Origin: Porphyromonas uenonis 60-3
GTDB lineage: Bacteria; Bacteroidota; Bacteroidia; Bacteroidales; Porphyromonadaceae
Assembly: GCF_000174775.1 (NCBI RefSeq)
Contig: NZ_ACLR01000214.1
Location: forward strand, 1 to 64,000
Reading direction: 5' to 3'
Length of the DNA: 64,000 bases
Position 1 is the stretch's first letter; each line of letters opens with the position of its first letter. The notes under the pieces were generated by a model. It was not told the DNA's origin, searched no databases, and saw nothing but the letters and a program-made list of their open reading frames with translations. The translations under genes were made by a program, and so were the position numbers. Below are positions 51,635 through 59,688 of the stretch, one piece after another.

Positions 51635-52513
51635 CTAGTAGCGTGTCCGAGCGGAGATACGCTTGGCGATAAAGTTTAGAAGGAGTACTAGGAGCAAGAG
51701 GAAGAGCGACGAGCTCCATATCAGCTCCTGAAGGTTGGGATCACTGTAAAACTCCCAGATGAGTAGCGGCACAGCTGACGAAGGGGTGTCGAGCGTCCAC
51801 GATATGCGGGCACTGCCCAGAGCCGTCATGATGAGCGGTGCCGTCTCGCCGATGATACGACTCACAGCTAGCAGGATACCTGTCAGCAAACCACCCATGG
51901 CAGAGGGAAGAAGGATCTTAAGTACCATCTTGCGATAGGAGCAACCGAGAGCGAGCGCCGACTCTTTGAAGGACTTAGGCAGTCGCGCCAGCGTCTCCTC
52001 CGTAGAGCGTATGATGAGCGGTAACATCATGATCGCTAGAGCCACAGCACCAGCTAGAGCCGAGTAGCCCCGCATCGGTAGTACGATCCAAGCGTAGACG
52101 ATGATACCGATGACGATCGAGGGAGTGCCTTGTAGTAGGTCCGTGACAAAGCGTACTACACTGGCGAGGTGTGACGATCTATTCTCCGAAAGATAGATAC
52201 CACCTAGGAGACCTATGGGGATAGCGATGATAGAGGCTACAAAGGTCATGAGGAGCGTGCCGACGATACCATTAGCGATACCGCCTGGGAGTATCGTGCG
52301 AGAGCCTTCGATCGTGTTAGCGCGCTTAGCCATCATCGCCTCGACAGCTGTCGGTGCCGTCTTGGTGAAGAAGTCCCAGTTGATCTGCTCATACCCCTCC
52401 ATGACGATCTTACCGATGATGAGAAAGAGCGGTATGACGGTAATGCAGGCGAGTACGATATTGACTAGATAGACCGTACGGTCCCAGCCCTGTCTTACTT
52501 TGAGTGATGCCAT
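51635..52513 (-). CDS. pstA: phosphate ABC transporter permease PstA
   Basis: Inner-membrane permease with six predicted helices. The cytoplasmic coupling loop carries the EAA-type segment LGCSYRKMVLKILLPSAMGGL. Length of 292 aa fits PstA. It lies 6 bases downstream of pstC and its last part overlaps no other gene. Confidence 0.94.
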   Translation of the reverse strand: MASLKVRQGWDRTVYLVNIVLACITVIPLFLIIGKIVMEGYEQINWDFFTKTAPTAVEAMMAKRANTIEGSRTILPGGIANGIVGTLLMTFVASIIAIPIGLLGGIYLSENRSSHLASVVRFVTDLLQGTPSIVIGIIVYAWIVLPMRGYSALAGAVALAIMMLPLIIRSTEETLARLPKSFKESALALGCSYRKMVLKILLPSAMGGLLTGILLAVSRIIGETAPLIMTALGSARISWTLDTPSSAVPLLIWEFYSDPNLQELIWSSSLFLLLLVLLLNFIAKRISARTRY

Positions 52514-52519
52514 GGTCGG

Positions 52520-53410
52520 TTAAGCTCGTTGCTTGTTTAGGATAATCTTCACAATGCCATTGATAATGGCAGTGATCAGGAAAAGGACGAGTGCGATCGC
52601 TATGAGCGAACTGAGTTTGAGCCCGTGTGCCTCGTTGAACTGATTAGCAATCAGCGAAGCCATACTCTGTCCCGTGTCAAAGAGCGATGTGGGCACCTTG
52701 TCCGTATTGCCGATCAGCATGGTCACCGCCATCGTCTCGCCGAGCGCTCGTCCCAAAGCGAGGATGTACGCTGCGATGATCCCGCTCCGTGCGTTGGGTA
52801 GGATGACCGATCCGATCACCTCCGTGCGGGTGGCTCCGAGACTGTAAGCTGCCTCCTTGAGCGACTTCGGCGTAAGCATGACAAACTCCGCCGTGAGTGA
52901 CGAGGCGTAGGGGATGATCATAATGGTCAGTATGAGCACCGAAGTGAGGATCCCGTAGCCATTGCCTTGCGGTCCATCGATCATGTCAATGAGCGGACGA
53001 AGGGTGTAGAAGCCCCACAGACCGTACACGATAGAGGGAATGCCCGCCAGCAGGTCCGTCAGCGAACGTATGACGCCTGCGATGCGCTTCCCCTTGAAGT
53101 ACTCTCCGATGAAGAGTGCCACCGGTAGTGAGAAGGGGACGCAGAGGATCAAGGCTAGTATCGAGGTGACCACGGTCCCCACGATAAAGGGCAACGCCCC
53201 ATACTGCTCCCGCCCAGCCGTGGGGTCCCACTCGGAGGAGCAGATGAAGCGAAAGAAGCCAAACTCACTAAAGGCCTCCATGCTGTTACTAATCAGACTG
53301 ATCAGCATCGCTAGGCAGATCAGTAGCACGAGGAGCCCAGAGCTCATGAGTAGACCTCGGAAGATCTTGTCTCCGATGGGGCGTGACGCTTTACGGACGA
53401 GGGTGGACAT
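52520..53410 (-). CDS. pstC: phosphate ABC transporter permease PstC
   Basis: Partner permease with six helices; the extracytoplasmic region SSEWDPTAGREQYGALPFIVGT is diagnostic for PstC, and the EAA loop reads LGATRTEVIGSVILPNARSGI. Length is 296 aa. It follows pstS after a 212-base gap that holds a strong hairpin, so it is likely produced at lower level than PstS. Confidence 0.95.
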   Translation of the reverse strand: MSTLVRKASRPIGDKIFRGLLMSSGLLVLLICLAMLISLISNSMEAFSEFGFFRFICSSEWDPTAGREQYGALPFIVGTVVTSILALILCVPFSLPVALFIGEYFKGKRIAGVIRSLTDLLAGIPSIVYGLWGFYTLRPLIDMIDGPQGNGYGILTSVLILTIMIIPYASSLTAEFVMLTPKSLKEAAYSLGATRTEVIGSVILPNARSGIIAAYILALGRALGETMAVTMLIGNTDKVPTSLFDTGQSMASLIANQFNEAHGLKLSSLIAIALVLFLITAIINGIVKIILNKQRA

Positions 53411-53561
53411 ACTGTTTGAATAGTAGGTGTGAAAGGTAAAGAGACATCTCTCCTCCGAATAGAGAGCGGTACAGGTCGGATGCGACTCACTAAGTCATCG
53501 GAGCTATCCAGACGGCACTACTGTTGAGAGGGGGAGGAGAGACGTTCTTCTTTTGGTGTGA

Positions 53562-53592
53562 GGAGATTGCTACAGAGACGGTAGCAGTCTCC
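53562..53592 (-). other. pstS-pstC intercistronic hairpin
   Basis: GGAGATTGCTAC at 53562-53573 pairs with GTAGCAGTCTCC at 53581-53592 with one mismatch. The T7 run that follows is on the plus strand, where no gene needs it. On the minus strand (the pstS direction) there is no T-run. It may protect the pstS mRNA end or reduce transcription into pstC. Confidence 0.6.
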
Positions 53593-53622
53593 TTTTTTTG
53601 TTTTTCAGGTGTATATAGGGAG

Positions 53623-54696
53623 CTACTCCTTAGGAGAGCTAGTTAAGTCTATCGGATTACCGCCATAGGTTAGCTGAGCTAGCTGTGCCTTGGCTGCAGC
53701 GAGCATCTCAGGCGATAGCGGAGCGAAGTGGATCTGCGAAGTGATCGCTTGCGCCTTATCACTTAGCATCCAGTTGAGTAGACGAGCCGTCTCGGTAGCC
53801 TCAGCCTCTGAGTGGTTGCTGTAGCTAAGATCCTTGTAAGTGATGAGCCAGGTGAGGCAACTGATAGGATAAGCCTCAGGGTGCGCCGAGTTGGTGATCA
53901 TCTGTCGTGTATCGGGGGCCACCTCGCCAGCAGCTGCCGCAGAGATTGACTCGAGTGAGGGGAGGACAAAGTTTCCCGCCTGATTCTGCACCTTTGCTGT
54001 CGGTATATCTAGCGAAAAGCTGTACTCGCTACCCACATAGCCGAGTGCCCCATCCGTCTGAGCGATCACGCCTGCGACACCTGGATTGCCCTTTGCAGCC
54101 ATACCCGTAGGCCACTTGAGCGACTTGCCCGTACCGATCTGCGCAGCCCAGTCGGGGCTCACCTTCGTCAGATAGTCGCTGAAGACATTCGTCGTGCCAC
54201 TACCATCAGAGCGATAGACGGGTGAGATCTCCTTGTCGGGGAGCTTTTGGTCAGGGTTGATCGCAGCGATAGCGGGGTCATTCCAGCGGGTTATCTTGCC
54301 TAGATAAATGTTTGCTATGATCTCACCCGTGAGCTGTAAGGAGGTGATCTCGGGACAATTGTATGCGATGACGACGGCGCCCATGCAGGTCGGTATGTGG
54401 ATCACCTCGCGAGGCATCTCCGCCAGCTCCTCATCCGAGAGGAAGGCGTCAGAAGCGGCAAAGTCAACCACCTCATCCTTGAGGCTACGGATACCACCGC
54501 CACTACCCACGGCACCGTAGTTAACATGTATCCCCGACAGCTCCTCATAAGCTTTGAAGGCCTCGGTATAATAAGGTAGCGGGAAGGTCGCTCCCGCAGC
54601 GTCAAGCTGGGTCACACGCCCACCTTTGCCAGCGCAACTGGCAGTCATGAGAGCGATGGGGATGAGGACTAAAGCCTGGAGTGTACTCTTATTCAT
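53623..54696 (-). CDS. pstS: phosphate-binding protein PstS
   Basis: Lipoprotein-type periplasmic phosphate receptor. The signal ends MTASC (about 18-22). The phosphate-binding motifs LDAAGATFPLPYYTEAF, AVGSGGGIRSL, FAASDAFLS and RSDGSGTTNVFSDYL appear in order. Length is 357 aa. It is first in the pst-pho operon and carries the candidate Pho box upstream. Confidence 0.94.
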   Translation of the reverse strand: MNKSTLQALVLIPIALMTASCAGKGGRVTQLDAAGATFPLPYYTEAFKAYEELSGIHVNYGAVGSGGGIRSLKDEVVDFAASDAFLSDEELAEMPREVIHIPTCMGAVVIAYNCPEITSLQLTGEIIANIYLGKITRWNDPAIAAINPDQKLPDKEISPVYRSDGSGTTNVFSDYLTKVSPDWAAQIGTGKSLKWPTGMAAKGNPGVAGVIAQTDGALGYVGSEYSFSLDIPTAKVQNQAGNFVLPSLESISAAAAGEVAPDTRQMITNSAHPEAYPISCLTWLITYKDLSYSNHSEAEATETARLLNWMLSDKAQAITSQIHFAPLSPEMLAAAKAQLAQLTYGGNPIDLTSSPKE

Positions 54697-54777
54697 AGTT
54701 ATATTGGTAAGTTTGTTTGTTGCTGAGAGAGGGACCTACCGAGACAATCGGGAAGGTTAGATCTCCCTTTTCGCTTG

Positions 54778-54824
54778 CAATATTACGCCCAATGGATTAT
54801 TCCACTGTGACGAAAATGTTACGA
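54778..54824 (-). promoter_or_regulatory. candidate Pho box and -7 element of the pst-pho operon
   Basis: Plus-strand TGTGACGA at 54806-54813 and TGTTACGA at 54817-54824 are direct repeats with a start-to-start distance of 11 bases, the spacing of PhoB half-sites; a weaker third repeat follows at 54828. On the minus strand they lie about 20 bases before TAATATTG (54785-54778), a one-mismatch -7 element. The repeats therefore occupy the -33 position, as in activator-dependent pho promoters. Confidence 0.55.
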
Positions 54825-54923
54825 CACGGTGAAGTTGTTAAGCCATCAGACGACTCCCCTATCACTTTACCGCTCTAGGCCTACAATTCCGCCACTTCTC
54901 GAGCACTCATCTCACTACGCAAT

Positions 54924-54966
54924 AAAAAAAGCTCCGCGAGAATTGAGAAATCCCCACGAAGCTTTT
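54924..54966 (-). terminator. terminator-like end of family A copy 6
   Basis: On the minus strand AAAAGCTTCG (54966-54957) pairs with CGgAGCTTTT with one mismatch, followed by a run of seven T in total (54930-54924). It would shield the pst promoter from read-through of the ribosomal-protein operon. Confidence 0.6.
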
Positions 54967-55120
54967 CTTGATCCTTCACCGAGGAACGAAAAAATTCTTC
55001 GGAACTTCGAAATCTTTCTTCCGAAGTTTCATTTCATTCTTCCGAACTTTTATTTCCCGGTTCCGTGGAAAATTTTCATTTGCTCCGTGGAGATTCTCGA
55101 TTTCCTCCGTAGATGCTCCT
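54924..55120 (-). repeat. family A array, copy 6
   Basis: Reverse-complement orientation; the core (about 54993-55065) is identical to copies 2, 3 and 5. Flanking units contain CTCCGTGGAGATT and TTTCCTCCG blocks at 22-bp spacing. The left end forms a terminator. It lies just upstream of the Pho promoter of pstS. Confidence 0.88.
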
Positions 55121-55185
55121 ACCCCCCCCATTAGTTGCTCAACCTAATGAGGAGGATCTTCACTACAAAATCGCAACTCGTATCT

Positions 55186-55223
55186 CTCTAACCTCTAATT
55201 TCTAATCTCCAATCTCTAACCTC
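55186..55223. repeat. TCTAAyyTC tract between the ribosomal and pst operons
   Basis: Units such as CTCTAACCTCTAATTTCTAA, plus orientation, between copy 6 and the terminator of the rpmB operon. No promoter is nearby. Confidence 0.6.
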
Positions 55224-55244
55224 CGACAGCTCCACCCTAAAAAC

Positions 55245-55284
55245 AAAGCGAGAGCATCGACACGACTAGCGTGTCAATGCTCTC
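55245..55284 (-). terminator. terminator of the rpmB-rpmG-DUF4295 operon
   Basis: GAGAGCATCGACAC at 55250-55263 pairs with GTGTCAATGCTCTC at 55271-55284 with one mismatch; the minus strand then reads GCTTTGTTTTTAG. It lies 78 bases after the DUF4295 stop. Confidence 0.85.
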
Positions 55285-55361
55285 CATATGGTGTCCGCCC
55301 ACCGAGTAGAGAGATGTGGATCACCGTCCTCTCTACGGTAGGACTCTATAGCGTATTCAGA

Positions 55362-55514
55362 TTACTTCTTGAGGAAGTCCTGTACGTGGTCATTTGGTAC
55401 CATCTCCTCTTGGAAGGTATAAGCACCAGTCTTAGGCGACTTGACCATCTTGATAACCTTCGAGTATGAGCGACCATCGCCCGTTCTAAAGGTTGCGACC
55501 GATTTCTTAGCCAT
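55362..55514 (-). CDS. DUF4295 small basic protein (50 aa)
   Basis: A 50-residue frame starting MAKKSVATFRTGDG and ending NDHVQDFLKK, matching the small DUF4295 proteins encoded after rpmG in Bacteroidetes. The function is unknown; size, basic charge and constant company of L28 and L33 suggest a ribosome-associated role. It starts 40 bases after rpmG and is followed by a terminator. In many Bacteroidales ftsY comes next; here it does not. Confidence 0.9.
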   Translation of the reverse strand: MAKKSVATFRTGDGRSYSKVIKMVKSPKTGAYTFQEEMVPNDHVQDFLKK

Positions 55515-55554
55515 TGTACTTAGTTCTTATTTAGTTAGTGAAGGGGAGAGATGA

Positions 55555-55743
55555 TTATTTAATCTCACGATGTAGCGTGTAGCGCTTGAGGATAGGATTG
55601 TACTTCTTAAGCTCTAGACGCTGTGTCGTATTCTTTCTGTTCTTTGTGGTGACGTAGCGAGAGGTGCCTGGCATGCCACTCTCTTTGTGCTCTGTGCACT
55701 CGAGTATCACCTGTACTCGATCGCCTTTACCTTTCTTAGACAT
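55555..55743 (-). CDS. rpmG: 50S ribosomal protein L33
   Basis: 62-residue large-subunit protein. The body [21 protein letters not shown] and the ending [14 protein letters not shown] are typical of L33. Only one cysteine is present, so this is the zinc-independent form. It lies between rpmB (31-base gap) and DUF4295. Confidence 0.95.
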   Translation of the reverse strand: MSKKGKGDRVQVILECTEHKESGMPGTSRYVTTKNRKNTTQRLELKKYNPILKRYTLHREIK

Positions 55744-55774
55744 AGTAAATCAGTGTAATTAGGGAGTGAGTGGT

Positions 55775-56023
55775 TTATTTGCTCTTGATGCTTAGGTAGC
55801 CAGCATCGCTAGCGCGACGGAGAGCCTCGTTGAGCCCTACACGGTTGATGAGCCGAAGCCCTGCTGCTGAAACCTTTAGAGAGATCCAGCGATCCTCCTC
55901 TGGCCAATAAAACTTCTTGCGGAAGAGGTTAACGTCAAAGGTGCGCTTCGTGCGACGCTTTGAGTGGGAGACATTGTTGCCCACCATAGCCTTCTTACCG
56001 GTGATCTGACATATCTTAGACAT
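55775..56023 (-). CDS. rpmB: 50S ribosomal protein L28
   Basis: 82-residue large-subunit protein with the expected [21 protein letters not shown] start and the central [15 protein letters not shown]. It lacks the zinc-binding cysteine pairs of the C+ form. It opens the rpmB-rpmG-DUF4295 operon; no perfect -7 element was seen, although TTACTTTG (minus strand, near 56118) is close. Confidence 0.96.
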   Translation of the reverse strand: MSKICQITGKKAMVGNNVSHSKRRTKRTFDVNLFRKKFYWPEEDRWISLKVSAAGLRLINRVGLNEALRRASDAGYLSIKSK

Positions 56024-56267
56024 GACGGTGTGGTATTTCTTTTATACTTCTACGATGTTTCTGAGATGACACAGCCCATCCATTAGCATCATCATGGTGT
56101 GGGTCTGCAATCAGACTGCAAAGTAACGCAATTATTTTGACAAAAGCAAATCCTCCTTCGATCCCGCTACGCTCTTTGCTAAGTGGAGAGCGCTCTTTTA
56201 TTGAAATTCAAAGGGTAGCGAACCTGCGATGATACAGCCTTACGGGAGGTGTCTCGTAGTGAGCTGG

Positions 56268-56816
56268 TCACCACTGGTTCCAGTGGATGACCTCGTCGGG
56301 GCGCTTGCGCTTCTTCTCACGGGTCGGCTGCTCCGAGTAGCCGAGGAGGATGTCTAGGACTACCTGGCGGTTGCTGGGGATGCCGAGCTCCTTGCGCAGA
56401 GCAGTGTCATTGATCCAGCCAAGGATACAGCTCCCGACACCCTCCGCCTGAGCAGCCAGGACGATGTGCGCTGCGAGGATGCCTAGATCTATGGGGCGGT
56501 AGTCCACACCCATCACGCGGCTACCCATACGCGCTATCCAGCGTCCCCGCTCTGCCACGATGAGTAGGTGGGCGGGTGCTTCTAGTGCGAACTTATTCAT
56601 ATTAGTCACCCCCTTGATGACCGCCTGTCCCACACGCTGCACAGTCTCTGGCTCGGAGACTGCGACGATGCTCCAAGGCTGCTGATTGGTCGCTGAGGGC
56701 GCCAGCATGGCGTTGTGCAGGATACGCTCCAGCACTTCCTGCGGTACGGGGCGATCGGCAAACTTTCGATCGCTCTGACGCTCCCGATAGAGAGCGTATA
56801 GGTCTTCCGCTTTCAT
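56268..56816 (-). CDS. nitroreductase-family FMN protein
   Basis: Small flavin oxidoreductase (182 aa) of the NfsB/nitroreductase fold. The N-terminal FMN phosphate site RQSDRKFADRPV (about 13-24), the LAPSATNQQPW motif (about 37-47) and EGVGSCILGWIND (about 120-132) are present. It reduces quinones, nitro compounds or flavins with NAD(P)H; the true substrate is unknown. It follows ribE by 16 bases, so its supply of flavin and its expression are linked to riboflavin synthesis. Confidence 0.88.
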   Translation of the reverse strand: MKAEDLYALYRERQSDRKFADRPVPQEVLERILHNAMLAPSATNQQPWSIVAVSEPETVQRVGQAVIKGVTNMNKFALEAPAHLLIVAERGRWIARMGSRVMGVDYRPIDLGILAAHIVLAAQAEGVGSCILGWINDTALRKELGIPSNRQVVLDILLGYSEQPTREKKRKRPDEVIHWNQW

Positions 56817-56832
56817 AGATAGCTACAGGGGT

Positions 56833-57435
56833 TTAGTCAAAGGAGCGCAGACGAGCAATGTATTTGCCCAAGATGTCAAACTCGAGGTTGACCACGCTTC
56901 CCTCCTTAAAGTACTTGAAGTTGGTATGCTCCAGCGTATAAGGGATGATCGCTACCTCAAATGAGTTTTCCTGCGAATTGCAGACGGTGAGGCTCACGCC
57001 GTTGACCGTCACGGAGCCCTTCTCGACCGTCATATAGCCTTGGCGCATCATTTCACGATCCACCTCATAGGCGAAGGTAAAGTAGTGGCTTCCGTCCATC
57101 TCACGAATGGCCGTACAACGAGCCGTCTGATCCACATGTCCCTGCACGATGTGACCGTCCAGACGACCTCCGAGCATCATGCTACGCTCCACATTGACAT
57201 AGTCGCCCACCTGCAGGAGTCCCAGATTACTGCGATCCAGCGTCTCCTGGACGGCTGTCACCGTGTAGCCGCCCTCCTCGAGCGAGACAACGGTAAGGCA
57301 GACCCCATTGTGTGCGATGCTCTGATCTATCTGTAGCTCTGCGGCAAAGCTACAAGCGAGTGTGATGTGCAGGTTGCTCCCTTCGCGGGTTAGGCGACGC
57401 ACCTGCGCCATGCCTTCTACTATTCCACTAAACAT
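56833..57435 (-). CDS. ribE: riboflavin synthase alpha subunit
   Basis: Dismutates two 6,7-dimethyl-8-ribityllumazines to riboflavin. Two lumazine-binding repeats are visible (about 1-96 and 97-195), starting MFSGIVEGMAQV and containing GGRLDGHIVQGHVD. Length is 200 aa. A -7 element lies about 40 bases upstream and there is no FMN riboswitch in the short leader, so regulation appears constitutive. The name ribC is used in some genomes. Confidence 0.95.
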   Translation of the reverse strand: MFSGIVEGMAQVRRLTREGSNLHITLACSFAAELQIDQSIAHNGVCLTVVSLEEGGYTVTAVQETLDRSNLGLLQVGDYVNVERSMMLGGRLDGHIVQGHVDQTARCTAIREMDGSHYFTFAYEVDREMMRQGYMTVEKGSVTVNGVSLTVCNSQENSFEVAIIPYTLEHTNFKYFKEGSVVNLEFDILGKYIARLRSFD

Positions 57436-57472
57436 ATATGTATTCGGTTTGCTCTATTGATTGGTTACTTCG

Positions 57473-57480
57473 CAAAGATA
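57473..57480 (-). promoter_or_regulatory. -7 element for ribE-nitroreductase
   Basis: CAAAGATA on the plus strand is TATCTTTG on the minus strand, 38 bases upstream of ribE. Confidence 0.6.
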
Positions 57481-57513
57481 CGAAATCATTGCCTTCTTGT
57501 GAAGGCTTTTCCT

Positions 57514-58530
57514 CTAAACAAGCTGTCGCAGTAGGGGCACCTTGCGCATCAAGGCGGTGACCCCTAGCGAGATGAGCGCAATGAGCAGGATGCGCAGGGG
57601 GAGGCTTACGACTAAGCAAGCGGTCACTGTAGGGAGGAATAGCTCAAACAGCTTGAAGACCACCTGTAGCACCGCAAAGTGAACTAAGTAGATCCCCATC
57701 ACGTAGGGATAGAGCGTACTTGCCGAGACAAGGAGCCGACCCTTGGGACGCCAGCTATAGCAAAGGGCGAAGAGCGAGAGAACCTTGAGGACGACCAGAG
57801 GCTGGAAGTTGACACCCACCCGCTCTAATAGTTGGTAAGGCACGTAAATGAGCAGCGCTCCGTGTAGTAGCATACTCCCGATGAATAGCGTCAAGAGCCA
57901 GCTCCTACTAGGCAACCGACTAGCGGTGCGAGCGAGCAAATGCCCCGCAAGGAAGTAAGGCAGGTACTGTACCCACCAAAGCAGGCAAACTTGACGAACG
58001 TCGTACGAGCGGTAGTAAACATCTATCGTAAGCGCCACGAGATAGCTCCCGAGCGTTAAGATAAGTAGTCCACGATTGCCACCATAGGTAGGACTATCGC
58101 TACGCTCGATCCGCTCGCAGAGCCAACGCAGCATAGGAGTGACTACGTAGAGCCCCGCCAGCATCACGAGATACCACAAGTGATACCACTGGAAGGCGAG
58201 CCATGTCTGCTCCTTCGCACAGTGCCAGAAGTAGTAGCCCACAGACCAAACAACTAGTGGCAAGAGTATCTTGCGCCCTACCCTACGCTTGTAGAAGTGT
58301 GCCAAGCTCCCGATCTGTCTCTCGGACGACAGCATGAAGGCTCCGCTCATCATCACAAAGAGTGGCACCGCTCCCACCGAAAGCGCATACCATGGGGCAG
58401 CCTGCCAACGCTCTGCGAGCGAAGCCTCTCCGATAAAGTAACCTCCCGCCGTGTGGATGCCGATCACCATCACGACCGAGAGGAGCCGTAAGAGGTCAAG
58501 TCCCTGATGGCGTAACGTCTGCTCTGACAT
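57514..58530 (-). CDS. acyltransferase 3-family membrane protein
   Basis: Integral membrane protein with about ten helices of the acyltransferase-3 type: GLDLLRLLSVVMVIGIHTAGGYF (start of helix 1, with the conserved His), MMSGAFMLSS, and late helices ending VTALMRKVPLLRQLV. Such enzymes O-acetylate sugars or lipids in the envelope. The frame is open to 58719, inside holB; the Met at 58530 (MSEQTLRHQGLDLL) is 11 bases past the holB stop and is the natural start. The 338 aa length is usual. The substrate is unknown. Confidence 0.85.
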   Translation of the reverse strand: MSEQTLRHQGLDLLRLLSVVMVIGIHTAGGYFIGEASLAERWQAAPWYALSVGAVPLFVMMSGAFMLSSERQIGSLAHFYKRRVGRKILLPLVVWSVGYYFWHCAKEQTWLAFQWYHLWYLVMLAGLYVVTPMLRWLCERIERSDSPTYGGNRGLLILTLGSYLVALTIDVYYRSYDVRQVCLLWWVQYLPYFLAGHLLARTASRLPSRSWLLTLFIGSMLLHGALLIYVPYQLLERVGVNFQPLVVLKVLSLFALCYSWRPKGRLLVSASTLYPYVMGIYLVHFAVLQVVFKLFELFLPTVTACLVVSLPLRILLIALISLGVTALMRKVPLLRQLV

Positions 58531-58541
58531 CGTAGCTGGTC

Positions 58542-59630
58542 TTAGTTGCGCAAAGCAAGCAGCATCCGCAGGAACGTGTCGAAGAGCACCATCTTTGTCA
58601 GCACATTGCCACGGATCTCTCGCATCGCCTCCTCGAGGAGTCTGTAGCAGGCACCCATCGCCTTGTTGTTGACTCGTAGCTCTCCCACACGAGCTTCGCC
58701 ACGGAGCGCACGGTGCCACTGCTGCCCCACCTGCTGCATCAGTAGTTTGAGGAAAGCAACCGCTCCCTCGCGACCAGCTTTGTCCACCTCCTCACTGAGA
58801 AGCTTCAGTCGCAAGATGTCGGCTCGTAGCGTCGCATCGTACCACTGCTGCGCCAGCTCCTGTAGTTTGTCTTGCGAGGCGGAGCTGTCGAGCAACCGTA
58901 GCGCATCACTCAGGTTACCGTCCACTAGGGGAATCATCGCCTCCAGTGCATCAGTCGCCAGCTCTGGGTGCATTGCGGTTAGCGCCTCTCTCATCTCTGC
59001 CTCCGTCATCGGGGGCAGCTCGAAGCGCTGTACACGGCTCAGGATCGTGTCTAGGAGACGATCCGAGTGTGCCGACACAAGGATAAAGAGCGTCTCGGCG
59101 GGAGGCTCTTCGAGCGACTTGAGAAGTTTGTTGGCCGCTGCGTCATTCATACGCTCTGGCTGGTAGATGATGATCGTGCGCCAGCCCCCTTCAGTGGTTG
59201 TAACCGAGAGACGAGACAAGAGACTATTGATCTCATTCACATAGATGACAGGCTGACTATTGCCCGCCTCCAGCACTTCAAGCCAGTCCTGATCGGTAAT
59301 GTAGGGTGACCGCTCGAGGAAGGTGCGCCACTCATCGAAGTATCGCTCCGTAGGGGTCTCGTCTTGTGCTGCTTTGACCACGGGATAGACGAAGATGACA
59401 TCGGGATGAGCGATGGCTGCGACCTTCTTGCAGGAGGCGCACGCACCACACGAGTCCTCGTCCGTAGGCGACTGGCACTGGATGTACTGCGCCCAGGCCC
59501 ACGCTAGGTGTAGCCCCGGGTAGCCCTCCTGGATCTCTAGGAGCACCGCATGGGGCATCTGTCCTGAGTGGGTCAAATGTGCGAACTGCTGCTTGAGGGC
59601 TTGGTATCCATATATATCGGCAAACTGCAT
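58542..59630 (-). CDS. holB: DNA polymerase III delta-prime subunit
   Basis: Clamp-loader subunit related to DnaX. The zinc module has Cys52, Cys61, Cys64 and Cys67. A degenerate P-loop and the sensor-1 segment LLKSLEEPPAETLFILVS (about 165-182) support a delta-prime rather than DnaX identity. Length is 362 aa. It lies 58 bases downstream of dnaG and directly before the acyltransferase gene, forming a probable replication-gene transcript. Confidence 0.9.
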   Translation of the reverse strand: MQFADIYGYQALKQQFAHLTHSGQMPHAVLLEIQEGYPGLHLAWAWAQYIQCQSPTDEDSCGACASCKKVAAIAHPDVIFVYPVVKAAQDETPTERYFDEWRTFLERSPYITDQDWLEVLEAGNSQPVIYVNEINSLLSRLSVTTTEGGWRTIIIYQPERMNDAAANKLLKSLEEPPAETLFILVSAHSDRLLDTILSRVQRFELPPMTEAEMREALTAMHPELATDALEAMIPLVDGNLSDALRLLDSSASQDKLQELAQQWYDATLRADILRLKLLSEEVDKAGREGAVAFLKLLMQQVGQQWHRALRGEARVGELRVNNKAMGACYRLLEEAMREIRGNVLTKMVLFDTFLRMLLALRN

Positions 59631-59688
59631 GACGGCACTTTCTTCTTTAGGTTTGGTAAAAGGGTTAACGGTGACTCTCTTCTTTAGC

